Origin: an uncultured Bacilli bacterium
GTDB lineage: Bacteria > Bacillota_I > Bacilli_A > RF39 > UBA660
Assembly (NCBI GenBank): GCA_934130485.1
Contig: CAKOYE010000009.1
Coordinates: 1 to 26,446 of the forward strand
Direction: 5' to 3'
Length of the DNA stretch: 26,446 nucleotides
The notes below the pieces were generated by a model. The model did no database searches. It saw only the letters and a program-made list of their open reading frames with translations, and was not told the origin of the DNA. Positions within the stretch are counted from its first letter, which is position 1, and every line of letters starts with the position of its first letter. A program made the position numbers and the translations under genes. Below, in pieces: positions 1-6,061 of the stretch.

Positions 1-10
1 TTATTATATA

Positions 11-1075
11 TTATTTTAAAGCATCGATTAATTCTGACTTTTTCATTGTAGAATAACCTTTAACTTCTTTTGACTTAGCCATTTCACGAAGTTCAGCAAC
101 TGTTAATGTACTTAAATCAGTACTAGCTTTTTCTACTTTTTCTTTCTTTTCTTCTTTTACAGTAACTTTTTCTTCTTTAACTTCTTTTTTTACTTCTTTT
201 GTTTGAGCAACTTCTTTTCTATCATTTTTTCTTTCATTATTAAAGTTTCTACGATCTTCAAATCTTTTATTATTATCAAATCTTCTTGGTCTATCTTCTT
301 TTTTCTTAACAGAATCTACTGCTCTTTGCATAATTTCATTAGCATTACTATTATTACTATTTTTATCTTCATCTTTAACATAGTCTACTAATTTTTCACC
401 TTGTGCTTCACAAATTGCGTTAGCCATAACACCAGTAATTAATTTAACTGCTCTAATAGCGTCATCATTACCAGGAATTACGTAGTCAACCATATCAGGA
501 TCACAGTTAGTATCTACAATTCCGAAAACTGGAATATGAAGTTTTCTAGCTTCTCTAATTGCGATTTCTTCTTTTGATGGATCAACTATATATAAAGCAT
601 CTGGTAATTTATACATTTCACGAATACCACAAAGAATTTTATTTAATTTGTCATATTCTTTTTTAAGACCAATAACTTCTTTTTTAGGTAATAAATCGAA
701 ATAACCATCTTTTTCCATTTTTTCGATTTCTTCTAATCTTTTAACTCTTCTTCTAATTGTTTTGAAGTTTGTTAAAGTTCCACCTAACCATCTTTCTGTT
801 ACATAATAAGATTTTGAACGAAGTGCTTCTTCTCTAACAGCTTCTTGAGCTTGTTTTCTTGTACCTACAAGTAAAACTTTTCCACCATTTGCAACAATAT
901 TTCTTAATGCTACATATGCTTCCTCAATTTTTTTAGCTGTTTTTTGTAAATCAATAATATATATATCATCTCTTGATGTAAATATATATTCTTTCATTTT
1001 AGGATTCCATCTCTTTGTTTGATGTCCGAAATGTACTCCTGCTTCTAGTAAATAACTCATTGACACTACTGCCAT
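11..1075 (-). CDS. rpsB: 30S ribosomal protein S2 with long C-terminal extension
   Basis: Structural protein of the small ribosomal subunit. The first 240 or so residues are a canonical bacterial S2: the start MAVVSMSYLLEAGVHFGHQ, then RWLGGTLTNF, and later the VFGIVDTNCDPD and IPGNDDAIRA motifs. The protein is 354 residues, against roughly 230-260 for most S2 proteins. From about residue 245 there is a low-complexity tail rich in Lys, Glu, Arg and Asn. The last 34 or so residues (LTVAELREMAKSKEVKGYS, then KKSELIDAL) resemble a Rho N-terminal/SAP-like nucleic-acid-binding module. The start is supported by a strong GGAGGAT ribosome binding site at 1082-1088. The gene has its own promoter and structured leader. 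tsf would normally follow, beyond the left edge of the window. Confidence 0.97.
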   Translation of the reverse strand: MAVVSMSYLLEAGVHFGHQTKRWNPKMKEYIFTSRDDIYIIDLQKTAKKIEEAYVALRNIVANGGKVLLVGTRKQAQEAVREEALRSKSYYVTERWLGGTLTNFKTIRRRVKRLEEIEKMEKDGYFDLLPKKEVIGLKKEYDKLNKILCGIREMYKLPDALYIVDPSKEEIAIREARKLHIPVFGIVDTNCDPDMVDYVIPGNDDAIRAVKLITGVMANAICEAQGEKLVDYVKDEDKNSNNSNANEIMQRAVDSVKKKEDRPRRFDNNKRFEDRRNFNNERKNDRKEVAQTKEVKKEVKEEKVTVKEEKKEKVEKASTDLSTLTVAELREMAKSKEVKGYSTMKKSELIDALK

Positions 1076-1104
1076 ATTTCATCCTCCTTTTGTTATTTTC
1101 CTCC

Positions 1105-1164
1105 GACACATCATCTTTAAATTCCACCCATAAGGCACTAGGAATTTAAATCAATGCCGTGTGT
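1105..1164 (-). promoter_or_regulatory. Structured rpsB 5' leader, candidate S2 autoregulatory RNA
   Basis: Between promoter and ribosome binding site the transcript can form a perfect 10-bp stem (1141-1150 with 1116-1125). It closes a 15-nt loop and is enclosed by an outer 5-bp stem (1160-1164 with 1106-1110). The 5' internal-loop bases GGCAUU (1158-1153) can pair with AGUGCC in the hairpin loop (1139-1134) over six pairs, one of them G-U, giving a pseudoknot. The segment is clearly more GC-rich than its surroundings. S2-responsive rpsB leaders are known in other bacteria; assigning this one to that role is inference from position and structure. Confidence 0.6.
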
Positions 1165-1183
1165 ATTTGAAAAAGCCAAGTGT

Positions 1184-1212
1184 ATTATATCATTAAAATA
1201 TAATTTAGACAA
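1184..1212 (-). promoter_or_regulatory. Vegetative promoter of rpsB
   Basis: A -35 box TTGTCT (1207-1212) and a perfect -10 box TATAAT (1184-1189) are separated by 17 bp. The arrangement fits a housekeeping sigma-A promoter, with transcription starting near 1177 and an RNA leader of about 100 nt before the rpsB start codon. Confidence 0.8.
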
Positions 1213-1222
1213 TAAAATTTTC

Positions 1223-1247
1223 AAAAAAAGTAGAAAAACTCTACTTT
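1223..1247 (-). terminator. Rho-independent terminator of the uppS operon
   Basis: On the minus strand an 8-bp stem AAAGTAGA/TCTACTTT with a 5-nt loop is followed by further T residues. It lies between the stop of the 111-residue gene and the rpsB promoter, so it separates the two transcription units. Confidence 0.75.
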
Positions 1248-1279
1248 ATTTATATGCATATATAAATTTATAATACCAA

Positions 1280-1615
1280 TTATATCCATCTACTAGTTGT
1301 TATAGTAGGTAAAATTTGTTGATATTTTTCATATTGGTTTATTAAAATTTCATTTAAATCTTGTATATTACTATGTTCAAAATCATTTAAATACTCGTGA
1401 ATATTTTTATAAAAATCATTATCAATAATATACAAATTCATAATATTATCTATTTTTTTAGCAAGACGCAAATCTAATTTATTATTAATATCAATATTAT
1501 AAATTAATGTTCTATAGTTTTTGATAAGCATATCACTAATATAATCTTCTTTATTAAAGCAATATTCATTAATAAAATTATAATTTTTAAAAATTTTACC
1601 ATAATCAATATTCAT
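1280..1615 (-). CDS. Hypothetical protein, last gene of the uppS-cdsA-rseP operon
   Basis: A 111-residue protein with no recognisable family. It is rich in Asn, Ile, Tyr, Asp and Lys, shows no signal peptide or membrane segment, and is probably mostly helical and cytosolic. Its ATG overlaps the TAA stop of rseP by one base (TAATG). A GAGG ribosome binding site lies inside the end of rseP, and a terminator follows the gene, so it is translated as the last cistron of that operon. The tight coupling to a membrane protease and lipid genes hints at an envelope role, but nothing in the sequence shows one. Confidence 0.7.
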   Translation of the reverse strand: MNIDYGKIFKNYNFINEYCFNKEDYISDMLIKNYRTLIYNIDINNKLDLRLAKKIDNIMNLYIIDNDFYKNIHEYLNDFEHSNIQDLNEILINQYEKYQQILPTITTSRWI

Positions 1616-2670
1616 TAGAAAAACCTCAAAATATCATTATATGTTATTACTACCATTAAAATCATTAATAATACCATTCCAACTAAATGAATTGTATTTT
1701 CTATTTTAGGATCAACAGGTTTACCTTTAATTTTTTCAATAACTAAAAATAATAATCTTCCACCATCAAAAGCAGGAAGTGGTAATATATTAATAAAACC
1801 TACATTAACGCATAATAGTCCAATTAAATTCATCATAGTTAATATTCCATATTTTGCGGCCTCTCCAACTATATTGTAAATGCCTATCGGACCAGATAAA
1901 TTATTTAAAGATAATTTACCAGTAATAAGGTAAAATATTACTAAAACCATCTGGTGAATTAAAGCTAAAACATTTGTAAATGCGTATTTTATAGCAGCAA
2001 TGAAACCTTTTTCATAATTATTTTTATATGAGAATCCATAATAATATTTTTTTCCTGAGTCGTTATTTTCATCTACATTATCATTTTTTTCAACTGGTTT
2101 TATTGAAACTTTACTTTCTTCACCTGAAGGCGTAATAACTGTAAAATCAAAATTTTCACCATAATTTATCTCAAATTCAAGAGCAAGATGAGATAATGAT
2201 TTAATTTTATGTCCATTTAAACTAACAATTTTACTATTTTCTAGAAGACCTGCATTATAGGCTGGACTATCAATTTCAACGGTATTAATGTATGTTTCAC
2301 GACTTGGAGATCCATTAATTAAACCAATTATAAAAAATAATAGGATTGCTAATAAAAAGTTAAATAAGACACCAGCTATAATAGTCATAAAACGTTGCAA
2401 CCAAGTTTTTGACTGCATCATTTTTTCTTTTGGTATATTTTTATCTTCTTCAACTGATTCACCAGCCATTTGAACATAACCACCAATTGGGAAAAGTCTT
2501 ATACTATATACAGTTTCATCCTTTTTACTATGAATTTGAAACAATTTAGGTCCCATTCCAATTGAAAATTCATATACATAAATACCCGCTTTTTTTGCAA
2601 ATAAGAAATGTCCTAATTCATGAATAAAAACTGTTATTCCAAGTACTAAAATAAAATATATAATTGTCAT
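1615..2670 (-). CDS. rseP: Site-2 intramembrane zinc metalloprotease RseP/RasP
   Basis: Membrane protease of the S2P family that cleaves membrane-bound substrates such as anti-sigma factors and leftover signal peptides. The first transmembrane segment carries the zinc-binding HELGH motif (H17, E18, H21). A PDZ domain sits at roughly residues 128-185, followed by LSGPIGI. The third zinc ligand is in the NILPLPAFDGG motif, with Asp near residue 302, in a C-terminal membrane segment. Length 351 is normal for Gram-positive RseP. The ribosome binding site AGGAGG (2678-2683) overlaps the cdsA stop codon. In related bacteria dxr often lies between cdsA and rseP; here the two are adjacent. Confidence 0.95.
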   Translation of the reverse strand: MTIIYFILVLGITVFIHELGHFLFAKKAGIYVYEFSIGMGPKLFQIHSKKDETVYSIRLFPIGGYVQMAGESVEEDKNIPKEKMMQSKTWLQRFMTIIAGVLFNFLLAILLFFIIGLINGSPSRETYINTVEIDSPAYNAGLLENSKIVSLNGHKIKSLSHLALEFEINYGENFDFTVITPSGEESKVSIKPVEKNDNVDENNDSGKKYYYGFSYKNNYEKGFIAAIKYAFTNVLALIHQMVLVIFYLITGKLSLNNLSGPIGIYNIVGEAAKYGILTMMNLIGLLCVNVGFINILPLPAFDGGRLLFLVIEKIKGKPVDPKIENTIHLVGMVLLMILMVVITYNDILRFF

Positions 2671-2681
2671 TATTATTCCTC

Positions 2682-3479
2682 CTATATAAGTGAAATAAAA
2701 AACATAAATCCTAAAGCTACAAAAATTATACTATCTAATCTATCTAAAATACCACCATGACCTGGCATAATATTTGAGAAGTCTTTTTTACCATAATATC
2801 TTTTTATTGCTGAAAATACTAAATCTCCAAATTGACCAATAATTGATAAAAAAGTTGTCATAAATATTATTATATAAAGTGGTAAACTACTATCTATTAC
2901 AGTATAGTAAAAATTGCTTGCAATAATGACAGATAAAACTGTTCCACCAATCATTCCTTCAATAGTTTTTTTAGGAGAAATATCTTCTAATAATTTATTC
3001 TTACCTATAAGCATACCAACAAAATAAGCAAAAGTGTCAGTAAAAATTGAAATAAGCAATAAATATAATAATACTTCAATTCCTTCATTACGTAAAAGAG
3101 TAAATAATGAAAATGAAACTCCTAGAAAAAAAACTCCACCAATTAAATAAAAGGCATCATTAATACTATATAAACTTCTATCATGATATAAAACTGTAGG
3201 TATTAAAAATGTTAGAAATAATCCAGCTATCATACGATAATCGACTGATAATAAGTAATTATTAGATGAATTAAAAAATATTATTAATCCAAGTGATATA
3301 TATGAAATAAATTCTATAAAGAATGGCATTTCCTTTTTACTTTTTTTAATTCCTAAAAATTCTTTTAAACCAAGTACCGCTAAAATAAAAACAGCTACAT
3401 CAAAAATGATTCCACCTTTTATAAAAATTGGTATAAAAATTAAAAGAGCAATTAATGCACTAATTATTCTTGTTTTCAT
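2682..3479 (-). CDS. cdsA: Phosphatidate cytidylyltransferase (CDP-diglyceride synthase)
   Basis: Integral membrane enzyme that makes CDP-diacylglycerol from CTP and phosphatidic acid, the branch point to phosphatidylglycerol and other phospholipids. The protein has 265 residues with many hydrophobic helices. Near the C-terminus is the family signature: SAIKRYYGKKD, a short spacer, then PGHGGILDRLD, with the conserved Lys-Arg, Lys-Asp and His-Gly-Gly-x-x-Asp-Arg-x-Asp pattern. The conserved ISPKKTIEG motif lies before it. The start overlaps the end of uppS by 20 bases, and the rseP start follows 11 bases after its stop, so the three are one operon. Confidence 0.95.
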   Translation of the reverse strand: MKTRIISALIALLIFIPIFIKGGIIFDVAVFILAVLGLKEFLGIKKSKKEMPFFIEFISYISLGLIIFFNSSNNYLLSVDYRMIAGLFLTFLIPTVLYHDRSLYSINDAFYLIGGVFFLGVSFSLFTLLRNEGIEVLLYLLLISIFTDTFAYFVGMLIGKNKLLEDISPKKTIEGMIGGTVLSVIIASNFYYTVIDSSLPLYIIIFMTTFLSIIGQFGDLVFSAIKRYYGKKDFSNIMPGHGGILDRLDSIIFVALGFMFFISLI

Positions 3480-4185
3480 ACTTTATTCCTCCAAATCTTC
3501 TATCTCTTTTATTGTACTCTAGCAAAGCAACTTCAAACTCTTTTTCATTAAAATCAGGAAAATATGTTTTAGGAAAATAAAATTCAGCATAAGATATTTG
3601 CCACAACATAAAATTACTGATTCTATTTTCACCACTAGTTCTAATTAAAAAATCAACAGGTGGTAAATTCTGATATAAATATTTTGAGTAAATATCCTCA
3701 TTTAATTCATCAATAGATAATAACTTATTATTTATATCATCATAAATTTTTTTAGTTGCGTCAATTATTTCAGCACGTCCCCCATAATTAAGGCAAAAAT
3801 TTATAATTCCACGTGTGTTATTTTTAGTTTTCTCTTCTAGTTCATTAATAACCTTAATAACATCATTTCTTAATCCAACCTTGCGACCAGAAAAAATTAT
3901 TTTTATATTTTCTTTATTATATTTTTTTGAATATAATTTAAATTTTTTTACTATCATATCCATTAAGTACTTTACTTCTTCTTCACTTCTTTTAAAGTTT
4001 TCTGTTGAAAATATATAAGCACTTATTATATTAACACCCCTATCAATCATATAGGTAAATAAATGTTCTAAGTTTTCTACTCCAGCTTTATGACCTTCGC
4101 TTCTAGTTAAACCTCTTTCTTTAGCCCATCTACCATTACCATCAACTATAACACCTATATGCTTAGGAATTTTTAAATTATCCAC
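3460..4185 (-). CDS. uppS: Isoprenyl transferase, undecaprenyl pyrophosphate synthase
   Basis: cis-Prenyltransferase that extends farnesyl pyrophosphate with isopentenyl pyrophosphate to the C55 carrier lipid used for peptidoglycan and surface glycans. Of 241 residues, the N-terminal HIGVIVDGNGRWA holds the catalytic Asp (D15). Further family motifs are GHKAGVENL, FCLNYGGRAEI, FLIRTSGE, and the terminal YNKRDRRFGGI. Translation starts at GTG, supported by GAGGTG five bases upstream. It is the first gene of the uppS-cdsA-rseP operon and is read from a near-consensus promoter. In Bacillus it normally follows frr; here frr is about 14 kb away. Confidence 0.96.
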   Translation of the reverse strand: MDNLKIPKHIGVIVDGNGRWAKERGLTRSEGHKAGVENLEHLFTYMIDRGVNIISAYIFSTENFKRSEEEVKYLMDMIVKKFKLYSKKYNKENIKIIFSGRKVGLRNDVIKVINELEEKTKNNTRGIINFCLNYGGRAEIIDATKKIYDDINNKLLSIDELNEDIYSKYLYQNLPPVDFLIRTSGENRISNFMLWQISYAEFYFPKTYFPDFNEKEFEVALLEYNKRDRRFGGIKYENKNN

Positions 4186-4211
4186 TAAATCACCTCATAC
4201 TACTATAGATA

Positions 4212-4240
4212 ATTATAATATAAATAGCTTTTTTATACAA
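4212..4240 (-). promoter_or_regulatory. Promoter of the uppS operon
   Basis: TTGTAT (4235-4240) and TATAAT (4212-4217) are separated by 17 bp, facing uppS, with an expected transcription start near 4205. Confidence 0.7.
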
Positions 4241-4287
4241 TAACAATTAGTATTTTTATGTTAATTTATACAAAATAGTTGTCTTAT

Positions 4288-4317
4288 CATTTCACGTAAA
4301 AAATACGACATTTCACG
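4288..4317. repeat. Two direct repeats, possible regulator binding site
   Basis: The 9-base sequence CATTTCACG occurs at 4288-4296 and again at 4309-4317. The 21-base spacing is about two helical turns. The two 21-base units agree at 15 of 21 positions by eye. They end nine bases before the -35 box of the plus-strand promoter at 4326 and also lie upstream of the divergent uppS promoter, so they could bind a regulator of either. No protein can be named from the sequence. Confidence 0.45.
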
Positions 4318-4325
4318 CAATAAAA

Positions 4326-4354
4326 TTGATTATATTATTTTGTAATGTTAAAAT
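4326..4354 (+). promoter_or_regulatory. Extended -10 promoter of the 132-residue gene
   Basis: TTGATT (4326-4331), a 17-bp spacer, then TAAAAT (4349-4354) preceded by the TGT of an extended -10 element (4346-4348). The expected start near 4361 leaves a leader of only about 20 bases holding the GGGAGG ribosome binding site. Confidence 0.65.
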
Positions 4355-4379
4355 ATTATTCTGTTTTGGGAGGTTTTTT

Positions 4380-4778
4380 ATGAATGAATTTAATATATTA
4401 AAATATTTAAATGATATAAATCTTAAAAATGTTTTTGCATTTATAGAGTTACCAAAAGGAAATAAGAGATTAATTAATCAATATATGTTTCAAGCAACTG
4501 ATGAAAACAATGAATTTGTTACTGGTTATATTAATATTTTTAATAACCAAATAATTATTAATTATAAATCAAAAGATACGGAACACTTATTTTCGAGTAA
4601 AATAACTTTATATACTGCTTATAATTACACAGTTACTACAGAACACTGTATAATAAATTCTAAAAATGAAAAAGTACTTATTGATAGAAAAATTGGTAAT
4701 AATATTGAAAAGAAAAACATATTTAGCTTTATACAAAAACAAAAGAAATTAAAGAAAAAAAATTTAGTGTCATACTAA
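4380..4778 (+). CDS. Hypothetical protein, 132 residues
   Basis: I do not recognise this family. The start is placed at the ATG at 4380 because GGGAGG (4368-4373) lies six bases before it. A longer reading frame from 4326 would begin at the -35 box of the promoter and so cannot be fully transcribed. The product has no signal peptide or membrane segment. Its middle (about residues 40-105) has alternating hydrophobic and polar residues suggesting beta strands, and its end is strongly basic (QKQKKLKKKN), possibly nucleic-acid or membrane-surface contacting. It is monocistronic, divergent from uppS and convergent with khpA. Confidence 0.75.
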   Translation: MNEFNILKYLNDINLKNVFAFIELPKGNKRLINQYMFQATDENNEFVTGYINIFNNQIIINYKSKDTEHLFSSKITLYTAYNYTVTTEHCIINSKNEKVLIDRKIGNNIEKKNIFSFIQKQKKLKKKNLVSY

Positions 4779-4787
4779 ATTTTTTTA
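4755..4787. terminator. Bidirectional terminator between convergent genes
   Basis: A 9-bp perfect inverted repeat (4760-4768 with 4774-4782) with a 5-nt loop is flanked by A-runs on one side and T-runs on the other. It overlaps the stop of the plus-strand gene and ends at the khpA stop codon, so one hairpin can serve both transcripts. Confidence 0.8.
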
Positions 4788-5027
4788 AAATGCATCAAAA
4801 TTTATTTTTACTTTTTTTAAATTATTTGTATAAGCACATGCTTGTACTATAGTTCTAATAGATGATGCAACACGCCCATTTTTACCAATAACATAACCGA
4901 TTTCATCAGACGAAACTAATACTTCTATTGTTATAAAATCATCATCATCAAATTGTTTTACAGAAACAGATTCCGAATCTACTACAATTTGTTTTACTAA
5001 ATATTCAGTTAATTCTGCTAAATTCAT
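4785..5027 (-). CDS. khpA: KH-domain RNA-binding protein KhpA
   Basis: Small single-KH-domain RNA-binding protein of 80 residues, matching the YlqC/KhpA family. In streptococci and lactobacilli it partners KhpB/Jag and influences cell elongation and division. The RNA-binding GxxG loop is GKNG at residues 48-51, within VIGKNGRVASSIRTIV. Its start overlaps the rpsP stop by one base, so the two are translationally coupled. In many Firmicutes rimM, trmD and rplS follow; here the operon ends at a bidirectional terminator. Confidence 0.93.
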   Translation of the reverse strand: MNLAELTEYLVKQIVVDSESVSVKQFDDDDFITIEVLVSSDEIGYVIGKNGRVASSIRTIVQACAYTNNLKKVKINFDAF

Positions 5028-5317
5028 TATTTATTAGTTTTCTTCTTAGATGCCATTTTTTCATTATGAAATTTTTCATTTATACCAACTTTTGTAAATA
5101 TATTTTTTACAGTATCAGTTGGTTGAGCACCTTGATGTAACCATTTCATAGTTAATTCTTCTGAAATTTTAATATCTGCTGGTTCTGTTATAGGGTTATA
5201 ATATCCTAATTCTTCGATAACCTTACCATCTCTTGGACTTCTTGAATCTGCAACAACAACTCTATAAAATGGTTTTTGTTTAGATCCCATTCTCTTTAAT
5301 CTAATTTTAACTGCCAT
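5027..5317 (-). CDS. rpsP: 30S ribosomal protein S16
   Basis: Small-subunit protein needed for 30S assembly. The 96-residue product begins with the classic MAVKIRLKRMGSKQKPFYRV followed by VADSRSPRDGK and ELGYYNP. The start ATG has AAGGAGGG (5323-5330) upstream. It heads a two-gene operon with khpA and has a strong promoter that overlaps the terminator of the preceding gene. The C-terminus is Lys-rich, as is usual for AT-rich Firmicutes. Confidence 0.97.
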   Translation of the reverse strand: MAVKIRLKRMGSKQKPFYRVVVADSRSPRDGKVIEELGYYNPITEPADIKISEELTMKWLHQGAQPTDTVKNIFTKVGINEKFHNEKMASKKKTNK

Positions 5318-5340
5318 ACTATCCCTCCTTCGCTAAATTA

Positions 5341-5369
5341 ATAATATCATAAAAAAGAAAAAGTGTCAA
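5341..5369 (-). promoter_or_regulatory. Strong promoter of rpsP-khpA
   Basis: A perfect -35 box TTGACA (5364-5369), 17-bp spacer, and -10 box TATTAT (5341-5346) preceded by the TGA of an extended -10. The -35 box is part of the 3' arm of the terminator hairpin of the upstream cotE-like gene. Confidence 0.85.
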
Positions 5370-5389
5370 CTATTTTTGGTTAACACTTT
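5351..5389 (-). terminator. Terminator of the cotE-like gene
   Basis: On the minus strand an 11-bp stem with one G-U pair (5379-5389 with 5360-5370) and an 8-nt loop is followed by TTTCTTTTTT-type T-runs. It starts one base after the cotE stop and overlaps the rpsP promoter. Confidence 0.8.
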
Positions 5390-5390
5390 A

Positions 5391-5924
5391 TTATATGTAT
5401 TTTTCATTCACATTATTTTCAATTTCATTAGAAATTTCTTCTGTCATTTCATCTTCTATTTCTTCCCAAGGTTCTTCATCTTCCTCAATAGCAATTTTCA
5501 TTTTTGTTTCGCCAACTATTTCAACACCTAATTCCTTTTCAATATCAAAACTAATTACACCATTATCCTCAATATTTACTTTACTACAAGTTGGTTGCTT
5601 TAATGTTCTTACTATAACATCTGTATCACCAGTTAGGTCAGCATTTTCTTTAGTTTTAACATTAAATAAATCATTATAATCTATCTTTTTATTTACGACA
5701 GTAGTTTTACTATCATTATCATAAGAATACCAGATATTTATATCATAAGATCCATCTACACCAATTTTTTCTCCAGATTTATATCCTTTAAATTTATGAT
5801 TTATTACCCAACATCCTAAAACTGTAGTAGGTTTTGATTCAGTTTCAATTGTATAACTATTTTTGAAATATTTTTTTCCCTTTCCAATAATGGCTTTAGT
5901 AACTATTTCTTTATAGGCTGCCAC
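5391..5924 (-). CDS. cotE: Outer spore coat protein CotE family
   Basis: Matches the coat morphogenetic protein CotE of Bacillus, which sits between inner and outer coat and recruits outer coat proteins. Visible family features in order are YKEIVTKAIIGKGKK, then KPTTVLGCWVINHKFKG, then DGSYDINIWYSYDND with the following TTVVNKKIDY. QPTCSKVNI and VEIVGETKMKI come next, and the end is a very acidic tail. Length is about 177 residues, close to the 181 of Bacillus subtilis CotE. I place the start at the GTG at 5924: a GAGGGG ribosome binding site lies eight bases before it, whereas the GTG at 5933 would be too close. It is monocistronic, with its own terminator. Possible sporulation-sigma elements lie upstream. 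Confidence 0.88.
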   Translation of the reverse strand: MAAYKEIVTKAIIGKGKKYFKNSYTIETESKPTTVLGCWVINHKFKGYKSGEKIGVDGSYDINIWYSYDNDSKTTVVNKKIDYNDLFNVKTKENADLTGDTDVIVRTLKQPTCSKVNIEDNGVISFDIEKELGVEIVGETKMKIAIEEDEEPWEEIEDEMTEEISNEIENNVNEKYI

Positions 5925-5942
5925 TCTTATCACCCCTCACTT

Positions 5943-5974
5943 TAATTTATGCAAACGAAAGATAAAAGTGTACA
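5943..5974 (-). promoter_or_regulatory. Possible sporulation-sigma promoter elements of cotE
   Basis: On the minus strand CATAAATTA (5943-5951) fits the sigma-K -10 pattern CATAnnnTA and has an AC-containing element 16 bases upstream. The adjacent TGTACACT (5967-5974) resembles a sigma-E -10 at six of eight positions, without a clear -35. Bacillus cotE is known to use sigma-E and sigma-K promoters. In DNA this AT-rich such matches arise by chance, and a sigma-K start here would leave a very short leader. Confidence 0.25.
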
Positions 5975-6028
5975 AAAACTTAAATTTTAAATCAGTAATT
6001 TATCTTACTTTATTTGCTTAATAAAACC

Positions 6029-6060
6029 AAAAAGCTTTAGAAAAAATTTCTAAAGTTTTT
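6029..6060 (-). terminator. Terminator of the ABC transporter operon
   Basis: A 9-bp stem CTTTAGAAA/TTTCTAAAG (6035-6043 with 6047-6055) with a short loop lies just past the permease stop, followed on the minus strand by CTTTTT. A T-run on the opposite side could let it work both ways, but no plus-strand gene is nearby. Confidence 0.75.
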
Positions 6061-6061
6061 A

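Noticed and set aside
4326..4379. Longer N-terminus for the plus-strand gene starting at 4326
   Set aside because: That frame begins on the -35 box of the gene's own promoter; the ATG at 4380 has a good ribosome binding site at the right distance.
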